Positions 42,312-51,300 of a stretch of DNA of 64,000 nt are shown here, in pieces. The stretch comes from Sphingobacterium sp. UBA5670. GTDB lineage: Bacteria; Bacteroidota; Bacteroidia; Sphingobacteriales; Sphingobacteriaceae. The position numbers and the translations under genes were made by a program. The stretch covers positions 376,917 to 440,916 of the forward strand of contig NZ_DIIM01000002.1 of assembly GCF_002420705.1 (NCBI RefSeq), in the 5' to 3' direction. Positions within the stretch are counted from its first letter, which is position 1; each line of letters opens with the position of its first letter. The notes below the pieces were generated by a model. The model saw only the letters and a list, made by a program, of their open reading frames with translations, had not been told where the DNA came from and did not search any database.

Positions 42312-43058
42312 ATGCTGTTCATTTATACACGATACGAGTACGTTTTAGGAAGTAAAAATATCATTGCAACTTTAAAAAATGAAACAATACCGCAGAATTT
42401 CAATCTTAGTATCATTACGCCTGCGACCAAATTTTTAGGATTTCCGGTTGGAGGAGGTCTGGTAAAAATGTCTCGTTTAATCAATCAGTACGGGCAGATC
42501 ATCCACGCAAGAAATTACTCGCCTGAAATAAAAGAGGAGGTAAAGAAATTTAAGAAGACACTAAAAATTCCCTATTTCAAACTTTGGAAAGGGTATTTGA
42601 TTATAGCATCGATAGCAATTATCGGATCTATTATTTACGGTATTAAACTGGACATGGATGGCAAAAAATATCGGAATGAAAAAGAAAGTCTTGCTAAAGC
42701 GGCTCAACAATTACAAGCAGGACAACTATATGGAGCAAGTTTCTTTACCGATGCTGAAGGAAATAACATCCAAGGTGTACCAGCAGGTTGGGTTAAAATT
42801 CTAAAGGTAGAAGGAGATACAATTTTTGTCCAACGGTCTAAAAAAATATCGGATCGTGCGATGTTTGAAATGAAAGATTTGGAATCAATTAAGCCAACAT
42901 CGGATGAAAACTGGAATAATAACATCGAAAAAATGAATTATTCGCTATTTAAAGAAGCCGTGAAAAATAAAAATTTATCCGGTATTGATTTATCTTATAT
43001 TGGTGCAGATCACGATAAATATTCTGGCGTTATTATGTCTTTTAAAGGTGTTGAATAA
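42312..43058 (+). CDS. Hypothetical single-pass membrane protein (cassette gene 1)
   Basis: 248 aa. The first 90 residues are soluble (LGSKNIIATLKNETIPQNFN, KFLGFPVGGGLVKMSRLINQYGQ); then one hydrophobic segment (GYLIIASIAIIGSIIYGI, about 98-115), a helical stretch (KKYRNEKESLAKAAQQLQAG) and a C-terminal beta-rich domain (GASFFTDAEGNNIQGVPAGWVKILKVEGDTIFVQR). Family not recognised. Followed 29 bp later by another membrane-protein gene; the two lie in DNA absent from the other copy of this locus. Confidence 0.7.
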   Translation: MLFIYTRYEYVLGSKNIIATLKNETIPQNFNLSIITPATKFLGFPVGGGLVKMSRLINQYGQIIHARNYSPEIKEEVKKFKKTLKIPYFKLWKGYLIIASIAIIGSIIYGIKLDMDGKKYRNEKESLAKAAQQLQAGQLYGASFFTDAEGNNIQGVPAGWVKILKVEGDTIFVQRSKKISDRAMFEMKDLESIKPTSDENWNNNIEKMNYSLFKEAVKNKNLSGIDLSYIGADHDKYSGVIMSFKGVE

Positions 43059-43087
43059 TATTATTTTCTAGGATTAAAATTAGAAAA

Positions 43088-43804
43088 ATGGGAGAGAAGA
43101 CAGGCAATTTTGAAGGGATGGAAGCAGAAAATACAGAACAAACACAGCGTAATATATTGTCCAAAAAAAGCAGTCTACTTTTAATAGTGCTACCTTTTTT
43201 GTTGCCATTATTTTTTATCGGAAAAACCTTTGGCTGGTGGCAAAAGGAATTTGTTGCCCGGGGGTATATTATTGGAATAGAGTCAAACGGTAAAGTTTAT
43301 GAGTTGGGCAATGGAGGTGTTTTCGCTTTCAGTAAGCGTTTTATTAGGGATAAGAATGTATTTTTAAAGGCGGGAGCTGGCACGGTGTGTTTTATTTCTG
43401 CACTAGCGGAACAACAATATCAGCTCAATTCTGAAACTACTGTTAACCCATTTTTTCAGGGAAACGTTACCTTCATCAATAACAATGAAAGCTCCAACGT
43501 TTATTGTCAGGAAGAGAAAAAATACATCGATGCGAGTTCATATTATACGGTCAATAGTGTTTTTGATCGGAACGGGCATCTTCTGTTGGCTTACAGCACC
43601 GACAACGAAGCGCCAATATCTTTAAGAAAGACTCCGTTTATTAAAACTATTATAAATCAAGGAATGTCTCGGCGCTCAGGCGGAAGTGTAAGCGATGTAG
43701 AAGACCCCTATATCAACGTCTCGGAAATCTTTGAGCAATTTTTCAATAGAAAACTAAATTATTCCGTTGATGAAGAAAAAAAAATCATACGTTTAATATT
43801 ATAA
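43088..43804 (+). CDS. Hypothetical single-pass membrane protein (cassette gene 2)
   Basis: 238 aa. A polar N-terminus of about 25 residues, one hydrophobic segment (LLLIVLPFLLPLFFIGKTF, about 30-48), then a domain outside it: RGYIIGIESNGKVYELGNGG, NPFFQGNVTFINNNESSNVYC. Topology resembles cassette gene 1, so they may act as a pair. No family recognised. Confidence 0.7.
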   Translation: MGEKTGNFEGMEAENTEQTQRNILSKKSSLLLIVLPFLLPLFFIGKTFGWWQKEFVARGYIIGIESNGKVYELGNGGVFAFSKRFIRDKNVFLKAGAGTVCFISALAEQQYQLNSETTVNPFFQGNVTFINNNESSNVYCQEEKKYIDASSYYTVNSVFDRNGHLLLAYSTDNEAPISLRKTPFIKTIINQGMSRRSGGSVSDVEDPYINVSEIFEQFFNRKLNYSVDEEKKIIRLIL

Positions 43805-44084
43805 GCGTCTACTCCATATTTATTTCCGCAGGTAAGTATTGGAGACTACATTTTCAAAGGCTAAGTCGAGCTCAGAAACAATGAGCCTGAAGAGTTTTTA
43901 AACTTACTCTAGGTCGTAACAAAAAACCTCTTACAGCCTAGGATAATTTTGAGAATCAATTGCATGTGCGTTGCTTTAATACATGAATTACCAATTATCA
44001 CTGAGTATTGCTTTTTGCTTTTCGTACCCTGCGGCGGTTAGATCTTAGGCATGGCTTATCCGACGTGGCGGAGCCTCTGCCTGC
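43805..44084. other. Gap between membrane cassette and repeat R2
   Basis: 280 bp, no gene or clear signal seen. Confidence 0.4.
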
Positions 44085-44270
44085 TTACTTTTCGCCAGCA
44101 TTGGTGGTGATCACATATCTTTCAGTGCCACAAAACTTCTTTGTACCTTTATTTTTGTGATCTTTTTTTACAATTATAAATACTGCTAACAGTGGGATCT
44201 TCCTGTCTTGATACTGCTGATCTGCATAAACCGTATATATCATGGTTCTAAATATTTTAGAAAGAACCAC
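44085..44270 (-). CDS. Possible small ORF conserved between the two locus copies
   Basis: A 51-aa frame from the ATG at about 44242 (61 aa from 44270): MIYTVYADQQYQDRKIPLLAVFIIVKK then a basic tail. The other copy (near 55420-55539) encodes MIYTVYADQQYQGRKIPLLA and VFIIVKK before diverging. Only two base changes occur over the shared 81 bp, too few to tell if selection keeps it. Function unknown. Confidence 0.3.
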   Translation of the reverse strand: MVLSKIFRTMIYTVYADQQYQDRKIPLLAVFIIVKKDHKNKGTKKFCGTERYVITTNAGEK

Positions 44271-44338
44271 AGCTATCGCATATTGGTTTATCGATTGGTA
44301 AATATTGGGCAGCCAGCAATTTTAACCTGCTAGCGTAT
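44116..44338. repeat. Repeat R2, copy A (of 55412-55635)
   Basis: About 220 bp with strong similarity to 55412-55635 (starts TATCTTTCAGTG; ends near GCTAGCGTAT/GACTAGTGTAT). In copy B, R1 and R2 are adjacent; in copy A they are 2.06 kb apart. Confidence 0.85.
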
Positions 44339-44550
44339 GCACTGGAAGATCAAAATAGAAGGTGGAAGCCTTATCTTTCATACTTTTCACCTTGATCTCT
44401 GAGCCATGCTGACGGAGTATTCTGCCATACCAGCTTCTGTCACATCTTTGGTAAAACACATCTAATGAATAAATTCATCCTCTTTTATAAGTGCACTGGA
44501 ATTAATAATAAAGTTTTTAAGTTCACCATTTTTGCATTTTAGTGTTCCTG
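44322..44550 (-). pseudogene. Histidine-kinase remnant (PAS and ATPase ends)
   Basis: On the minus strand, GTLKCKNGELKNFIINSSAL followed by IKEDEFIH and, in another frame, MCFTKDVT is the last strand of a PAS domain; further on GRILRQHGSEIKVKSMKDKA then STFYFDLPVHTLAG and a stop is the end of a HATPase domain. The kinase core between them is gone and the frame is broken. The PAS piece also survives in copy B (55636-55710). Confidence 0.7.
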
Positions 44551-44661
44551 CTGACTAAACGCACCGTTGAAGGTCATCGGCAGCAGTTGATCGATAAAAC
44601 CGAAACCAAAAATACTGCTGATCCAGTGCGGTTCGCATTTCAGCATAAAATCTTGCAGTAA
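44551..44661 (+). pseudogene. C-terminal remnant of a NarL-type response regulator
   Basis: Encodes TKRTVEGHRQQLIDKTETKN then TADPVRFAFQHKILQ and a stop, the same as the end of the intact regulator at 55883-56539 with few changes. The first ~180 residues are absent; the left junction TTCCTG/CTGAC suggests a deletion between two TTCCT sites (see findings). Confidence 0.82.
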
Positions 44662-44732
44662 CTGCCGAACATTGTTATCTCGAGCCTAATAACATTATAG
44701 TCACCGCCGAATCTTACAATAATAAACTTCTA

Positions 44733-44848
44733 TCAGCTACTCGCTGTCAGGATGGAGATCTGCCGAGTGAGCTCTTCAAAGTCTATCGGCTTCGGAATAT
44801 AACCATCCATATCCGGCATCATCATATCCATAAGAATCACTCCGATAT
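44733..44848 (-). pseudogene. Receiver-domain remnant with internal deletion
   Basis: Minus strand: VILMDMMMPDMDGY runs straight into IPKPIDFEELTRQISILTAS and a stop. In a normal receiver these two pieces are about 45 residues apart; they are joined at a shared GATGGTTAT-like site, removing the middle of the domain including the conserved Thr and Lys region. Confidence 0.75.
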
Positions 44849-45173
44849 CCTAACCTTTGAGCATCGCGCGGTGAAAGGCTGGAAAAAGAAAGTTCCTTAT
44901 TTTATCGGTGCAGAAGGGAGAGAACCGTTATATTTACCAGGTTTGTACGAGCGGCATAAGACGGTGGATGAGGATGACGTAGCTGAACGCGTAGGTTCCT
45001 TTGGAATGCTCACACAAGCAGCCAACGAAGTGATGGCCAATATCCATAATGAGGGGCCCAATAAACATCGTATGCCTTTGTTCTTACCGGAGGATCTTGA
45101 ACGTCAATGGATCGATGATATTCAGGAGGAGGATATGCCACCTAATATTTCTCCAGTGACTTATATTCAATGA
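44849..45173 (+). pseudogene. SRAP (HMCES/YedK) C-terminal remnant
   Basis: FEHRAVKGWKKKVPYFIGAE, then GREPLYLPGLYERHK, TILTQAANEVMANIHNEG-like LTQAANEVMANIHNEG, and RMPLFLPEDLERQWI match the latter half of SOS-response-associated peptidases, which bind abasic sites in single-stranded DNA through Cys2. The Cys2 half is missing, so it is inactive. It abuts the receiver remnant. A start could be at 44871 but would not give a working protein. Confidence 0.75.
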
Positions 45174-45445
45174 AGGGAAAATCGTGCTTAGGCCAATTTA
45201 ACTTTCAAAACCTGAGGCTTATTCAACTTTTTCTCCGAAATGATCAATAACTATTTTTAAGATCATATTTATTTTTAAATAAAGAAAATCACTCGTTGTT
45301 TCGAACCTACACCACATCCAGCCCCATACCTGCACATCCTCGATAGCTGATGTAACCCGTTTTGCGGGTACTTATTGTTATTAGGCCAACTAAAGATGCT
45401 GTTCGGAGAGAATAATAACCAATAATAAAGTGTGATATAAGGTTT

Positions 45446-46399
45446 TTACATTCTATTTTTATCCTGCCACTTCTTTGGTTTTAATCCAAAGTGTTTTTCA
45501 AACAACCTTCCGAAATAACTCAGGTTGCTAAATCCTACTTGATAGCCAACTTCGGAAACTGAAAGATTTTCCTGCTGTAATAGTCTTGCTGCTTTTTGCA
45601 TACGAAGATGATTGTAATATTCGTACATTCCTTTTCCAAAAACTTGTGTAAAAATCCTTCTTAGTTTTAGCTCATTCATTCCACCTATTTTTACCAGTTC
45701 ATCTTTAGATAGGGATTTTTCCAGATTTGATGCTATCGTATTCCGAACCAAATAAACCGCATCAATTTCAGCGTTGTTAAGATGGAAATAATCTGTTTTT
45801 TTCCTTTTTAATAAATTGCTGAAAAGCAGATAAATAAGTTCAAGTGCTTTTAACCGATAAAAAGCTTGCGGTAAAATGTTTTCTATTGAAAGGTCAGCTA
45901 ATTGAGCAATTAAATCAGTCATTTCAGGTGACAAAAATTCTTCTATCCAAAAGGTTTTTTCTATATCAAAAAGATAAGACAATTTATCTGCATCATTTCC
46001 TACAAAATGTTTCAGGTATTCCAGCTCAACTAAAATGCTGATTTGCTGTACGTGGACATCTTTAGGAAATAACACTTCACTTTCCAAATGTGAAGGTATA
46101 ATACGAACATGAGGCTGATTGTTCAAAGATCTTTTACTAATGGCATTTGCCGATTTTTTGTTAATAAGAATATTTTGAAACGAAATGAGTAGTCCTTTTT
46201 CTATTGTCCTGATTGGTTTTCTTTTATAAGCAAAAGTCTTGCTGGCAATTAAAGAGCGAACCATTATTAACATCTCGGGCATCAAGTCCACAATGTTCAA
46301 TTCGTTGAAATGCAAAAATTTTATCTCATTTTCAATGGAAGATAAGGAGATGCCAAGTTTTTCAGCAAGTTTTCTCATTTTACGCTTTTCATCAAACAT
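45446..46399 (-). CDS. AraC-family transcriptional regulator
   Basis: 317 aa. The C-terminal double HTH is clear: LSKDELVKIGGMNELKLRRIFTQVFGKGMYEYYNHLRMQKAARLLQQ and LSVSEVGYQVGFSNLSYFGRLFEKHFGLKPKKW. The N-terminal 200 residues are helical/beta with no strong cupin pattern (MFDEKRKMRKLAEKLGISLSS...). Divergent from the FAD monooxygenase gene (74 bp apart) and therefore its probable regulator, a usual pairing for such oxidoreductases. Confidence 0.9.
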   Translation of the reverse strand: MFDEKRKMRKLAEKLGISLSSIENEIKFLHFNELNIVDLMPEMLIMVRSLIASKTFAYKRKPIRTIEKGLLISFQNILINKKSANAISKRSLNNQPHVRIIPSHLESEVLFPKDVHVQQISILVELEYLKHFVGNDADKLSYLFDIEKTFWIEEFLSPEMTDLIAQLADLSIENILPQAFYRLKALELIYLLFSNLLKRKKTDYFHLNNAEIDAVYLVRNTIASNLEKSLSKDELVKIGGMNELKLRRIFTQVFGKGMYEYYNHLRMQKAARLLQQENLSVSEVGYQVGFSNLSYFGRLFEKHFGLKPKKWQDKNRM

Positions 46400-46473
46400 A
46401 ATTTTTTGGACTATTATTAGTTTAATTTGGGCTATTTTATCTGTAAATATAGAAAGATATTTGCTGTATAAAA

Positions 46474-47649
46474 ATGAAAAAAATGAAAAAAAATATTATT
46501 ATTTCAGGAGGTGGCATCGCTGGATTGACTGTTGCAAAACTGTTGAGCAAACAAGGGCATAAGGTGACTGTTTTGGAAAGAGCGGCATCATTCAGTAAAT
46601 CCGGATTTCTTATTTCGCTTAAGAGTTTTGGCGTTCGTATTATTGAAGAATTAGGATTAGCAGAACAATTACAACAAGCATCGTCACCCTCTGAATTTGT
46701 AAATTTCAGGGAGTCAGACGATTCAATTATACAAAGTCTTAGCTATGAGAAAATGAACGAGAATATTGAACGTTCCGTACTGATAACGCGAGGCGGATTG
46801 CATCACGTTTTATACAACGACGTAAAAAATGAAGTGAGTATTCATTTCTCATCTTCTGTTGAAAACGTAATGCATGATGAAGACAAAGTTCAAATATTAC
46901 TCAACAACGGAACCGTGTTGGAGGCCGATCTCCTTATCGTTTCAGAAGGGTTACGCTCTACAACAAGACAAAATTATTTTCCGGAAAGTACGCTAGCGGA
47001 TTTTAAATTTGTTTATATGGGTGGACGATTGAGAGAGCATCATTCTTATGAGGTTGGCAAATTCAATATCTATATTGATGTGAATAAGATGCTGTCTATT
47101 TATCCCATTGCTTCCGATGAAATAGCCATTCAGTGCTATTTACATGATACAGGAGATTTACCATCTGTTCAAAATAAAGCTAATGAAATACTCAAAACTT
47201 CTTTTGCCGGGTATAATGAAGATATACAGCATTTGTTAGGTCGCTTTGCGGATAACGGTCTAATGTTTATTGATAAAATGGGGATGATAAATTCATCCAC
47301 TTTAGTAAATCGTAATGTGGTTTTATTGGGAGATGCGGGGTATTGTCCCACTGCGCTATCGGGAATGGGAGCATCATTATCAATTTATGGAGCAAAGGCG
47401 CTAGCTCATTTTATTCATCAAAATCCGAATGATTTAAAAACGGCTTGTTGCAATTATGATACCATGATGCAGCCAATAATTCAGAAATTTCAGGCTAATG
47501 CAAAAAATAATTCAGCATCATTTATCCCTGATAGTAAAGAAAAATTAAACAGTTTTGTCCATTCATTCAGAGCCGCCTCTGAGGCTGATGTGCAAAAAAT
47601 AATGATTGATCCAATTGTATTAACGGAAGACCAGTTAAATTTTAGATAA
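46474..47649 (+). CDS. FAD-dependent aromatic-type monooxygenase
   Basis: 391 aa (an ATG at 46483 is also possible). GxGxxG dinucleotide motif IIISGGGIAGLTVAKLLSKQGHKVTVLER, the DG-type segment ADLLIVSEGLRSTTRQ, and the GD motif VVLLGDAGYCPTALSGMGASLSIYGAKALA place it in the PHBH-fold group that hydroxylates aromatic or antibiotic substrates (TetX is a relative at this level). Substrate not determinable. Its stop overlaps the start of a small membrane-protein gene by 1 bp. Confidence 0.9.
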   Translation: MKKMKKNIIISGGGIAGLTVAKLLSKQGHKVTVLERAASFSKSGFLISLKSFGVRIIEELGLAEQLQQASSPSEFVNFRESDDSIIQSLSYEKMNENIERSVLITRGGLHHVLYNDVKNEVSIHFSSSVENVMHDEDKVQILLNNGTVLEADLLIVSEGLRSTTRQNYFPESTLADFKFVYMGGRLREHHSYEVGKFNIYIDVNKMLSIYPIASDEIAIQCYLHDTGDLPSVQNKANEILKTSFAGYNEDIQHLLGRFADNGLMFIDKMGMINSSTLVNRNVVLLGDAGYCPTALSGMGASLSIYGAKALAHFIHQNPNDLKTACCNYDTMMQPIIQKFQANAKNNSASFIPDSKEKLNSFVHSFRAASEADVQKIMIDPIVLTEDQLNFR

Positions 47650-48044
47650 TGAATTTTAGAAAGATATTTTCCGTCATAGTTGGATTCGGAACGATAGGAT
47701 TAATGAGTTCTGCTTTTGCAAAGATGCAAGGCTTGCTGTTCACGTCATCTTTAGAAATATTTACCAGTCAGGAAATCGCTGCCACCAATTTTTCCCAATT
47801 TATCATCAAACTTTTTTGTGTTTGGGTTAGTTGTGTGTGGGGTGGAATGGCTACTACGAGGATAGGGGGCGAAACAAGAGAAAATCTTATAGTTGGTGGA
47901 TTAATAATACTGGTCGTGGGTTGGCTATGGTTGTCGGCTAAAAATCCTATATGGTTTTGGGTATTGCTGATTTTAGGTATTTTACCCTGTGTATTTTTAG
48001 GATATCGAGTAACTTCTGTTATATGTAAATTTCGTATCAAATGA
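47649..48044 (+). CDS. Small integral membrane protein
   Basis: 131 aa with about four hydrophobic segments (IFSVIVGFGTIGLMSSAF, FIIKLFCVWVSCVWGGMA, LIVGGLIILVVGWLWL, WFWVLLILGILPCVFLGY). Translationally coupled to the monooxygenase gene (ATG overlaps the stop, TAATG). No family recognised; may be a partner or unrelated passenger. Confidence 0.75.
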   Translation: MNFRKIFSVIVGFGTIGLMSSAFAKMQGLLFTSSLEIFTSQEIAATNFSQFIIKLFCVWVSCVWGGMATTRIGGETRENLIVGGLIILVVGWLWLSAKNPIWFWVLLILGILPCVFLGYRVTSVICKFRIK

Positions 48045-48328
48045 CCATGCGATTCTTGGTTGCAAATTGACCACCTGATTTTCTGGCGAAGATAGATTTA
48101 GTGCTGTAGGAGTAATGTCATCAAAAGTGATAATTAATATGCATCTTTTAAGTTATCAAGCCTGAACGTGAGATCAGACTTCGTCATTTGGTGTGAATAG
48201 CTCCCTTTTAAAGATTAATGTGTTTACGATTGTTGCCTCGATAACCTTTAAAAGGAGTCGGAAACCAATGAGATAACATTATTTGTGCTGGTTACCTGTG
48301 AATTATCGGTTCTATCAATGGCGATTCG
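48045..48328. other. Gap between membrane protein and helicase gene
   Basis: 284 bp. Around 48180-48230, ATTTGGTGTGAATA...TTTAAAGATTAATGTG resembles ATTTGGCGTGAATA...TTTAAAGATTATTGTGG at about 24105-24140: a short decayed repeat. Nothing else. Confidence 0.3.
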
Positions 48329-51300
48329 CTAATTATCATTTATATTGATTCTCGTAGCGACATGCACATGGTTACCTAAATTTGCCTCTTCTTCATCCTG
48401 TTGACGAATAAAATCAAGTAGTCGATTGAGCTCTCCATTGGCATCATCCCACCATTTAATGGACCATATCCTATGGAATATAAATCCATATCTTTCAAGT
48501 TGTTCCTGTCGGAAACTGTCCCATGCGTAAGCTTCCGAACTGTTATGGTATTTAGCGCCATCACACTCTATTGCGATGAGTGGTTTGTGGTGTATTTTTG
48601 ATTTTACAACAATATCAATCCGGAAACCGCCCACGGAATGCTGCTGTTCTAAACGGTCTGCACCGATATGCTGTGCAAGTTGTTCGAATACTTCATCTTC
48701 AAATGGAGACTCAGACCCTAAGCTAAATTCCGCTGGTTCATACAGTTTATCTGTACAATACTGACTCAACAGCTGTAGAATGCCTTTTCGCAATTCGTCA
48801 TTTCCCTCACTTACCGCTTTCGCATAGGTAAAGTAAGCGTACAGAATTCCACGGCCTTTATTGCCCTTCTGTTGGATAAGATTTGGATAATGGCCAACAA
48901 CCTCCTGAGGGAAAGAAGTACATACATATACTTTTGACCGCGCTCGAGTAATGATTACATTCAACATACGATGTCCCTTGCCCTGTATAATCGGACCAAA
49001 GTTTTGACTAAACGAACCGTCAGCTTTCCGTCCAAATGTAGTGGATAGAATGATAATATCCCGTTCGTCGCCCTGAATGTTTTCGAGATTTTTAACAAAG
49101 AATGAATCTCCCGCTTGGGCCATTAAGCTATCGAATACAGTATCGTTCTGGCGAACTGCACTCAGTTCCTCCAGGATCAAGTTGCGTTGATAAATATTGA
49201 ACGTAGCTACACCCACGCTTGGAATACTATCTTTAGCATCCTTCATGATTTGTTGTAACAACTCGACCACTTTCAATGCCTCTTCCTTATTTACCTGTCC
49301 TTCATACAATCCATCAATCTGTAAGTATTCAATAGGAGTGTAGTGCTCTTTTGCCGGGACAGGCATTAATCTATTTCCGTAGAACGCATGATTGGAAAAG
49401 TCGATAAGATAAGGGTGTTTAGAGCGATAATGGACTTTTAAATAAGATTCAACGAAGCCTTTATCTACAGCATAAGCGAGTAGAGATTCGCTATCTGCAA
49501 GATTAAGCTGAGCAGCTTGCAGTGCAGTCCGATCTGAAAATTCATCTTCGGGATCTTCTGTCTCATCATCAATCGGGTCAAGTAGTGCTCCACTTCCTTC
49601 GAAGTAAGAGGAGGGAGCCATCTGATGCTTATCACCGGAAACAATTTTGGCCTTTCCACGGATCAAGGCAGCGTAAGTATCTTCGAGACGCAGCTGACTG
49701 GCCTCATCGAATATGACCACATCAAAAATTCCTTCCTCCAGTGGCAAGATGGAACTGCAGACCGATGGATTGACCAACAATACTGGAAAAAAATCAGTAA
49801 ATAGTTCAAATTCTCTGTTTACAATAGTGCGTAGTGAATTGCGACGCATTCCCTTAGCTCCCTTTTTGTTAAAAAGACTATTAATATTTTGTCCTCTAGC
49901 TTTGAATTGTCCTACAGCATCAGCCTGTTTTTCCGTCCATAAGGCAATTATACTGTTTAGCTGCGCATGGTTAAACTCCTGTTTATGCTGCTGATATTGT
50001 TGTAGTTGGTAATCACTTTTTGGCAGCTCTTGTGGCTCATTTGTCGTCAGTATCCAATACAGATACCAACATTCAAATGCATCAGCCCAATGATCTTTAA
50101 GATGTATGCTGATTCTGGAAATAAGCTTTTGTTGCGCTTCGTCCTGTGAAAGGAAAAATGATTTCCACTCGTGATAGATACGGAACTCACCCATATGGTC
50201 ACTGAACGTTGTGATGGTATGTTTAATCTTATCACAGAGTTCCAGTGCAGCCTGAAGACTTGTATACGGTAAAAATACACCATTCGTCATATTTCCTGTT
50301 AACTGGTTACTTTCAATATCTTCGAACGAGTTTTGTAGACTTCGATAGGCATCAGCGCGTGCCGCATAATAATCACGGAAATTATTAAAATACCTTGATT
50401 GAAAAGTTACTCTTTCAGTTAGGTAGGGTATTGCCTTTATCACCCCATTGATATCAGTAACTGGAGTCGTTGGAACAATATTGTAATCGGCGATTAGCAT
50501 TTGCTCTATGCTATCCAATTTTTGAAGTAGGGGTGCTATTTGCGCTTTTAGTTCACTCAGTTCAGTATGAAAATGATGGTCATTAATGTTAGACAAATAG
50601 CTATTTATCGTATGTGGGTATTGCTCTTTCCAAGCGGCTGCTTTTTGTCTGAGTTCCTCAATATTGTTTAGGTAAATAGATAAGTCAGTTGCTTCCAAAT
50701 GATCGTTATATTGATGCTCAATATAATTTTTCTGAACATGGGCTGATCTTACCTGCGCGATACGATTCTTTAATTCGATTCTCGTTTGTTTTATCTGTTT
50801 ATGCTTTCCCGAGAATATACTTAATAAGCTTGTTTTAAATTTTGCACCACTACTATTATTTAATAAGTTATTGCCATATTGAGCAATGCTTGTTTCAGCG
50901 TAAGCAAGATAAGTTGATATTGCATTGCTTAGCGATGAATGATAGCTGCTATAATGTTGTTGCAGAGCATCTTCATATTGCTTGAAAAATTGTTGCGCTT
51001 TTATCCCTACTGTTTGTAATCCTAAGACAATTTCATTTATGCGCTGTTCCTGAGGAAAATTGGATGGCAATAGCTCTTCCTTAACTGAATCTCCAATACA
51101 AAATGCTAAATAGAGCTTAAAATCCTGCTGCATTATTGCGGGGATGCCACTCAAAAAATCATCAGCCCACTGCGTTCCACTCACTTGAAGTTCAGCAATA
51201 AGCTGTTCAATAGTTGGAATCTGTTTATGAGCGTATGCAATAAAATCTTCAATTTTTACACGTGATAGCCCAACCTGTTGATCTAAAAATAGATCGTCTG

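Noticed and set aside
46239..46562. 107-aa plus-strand frame across the AraC start
   Set aside because: Runs over two opposed gene starts and has no motif.
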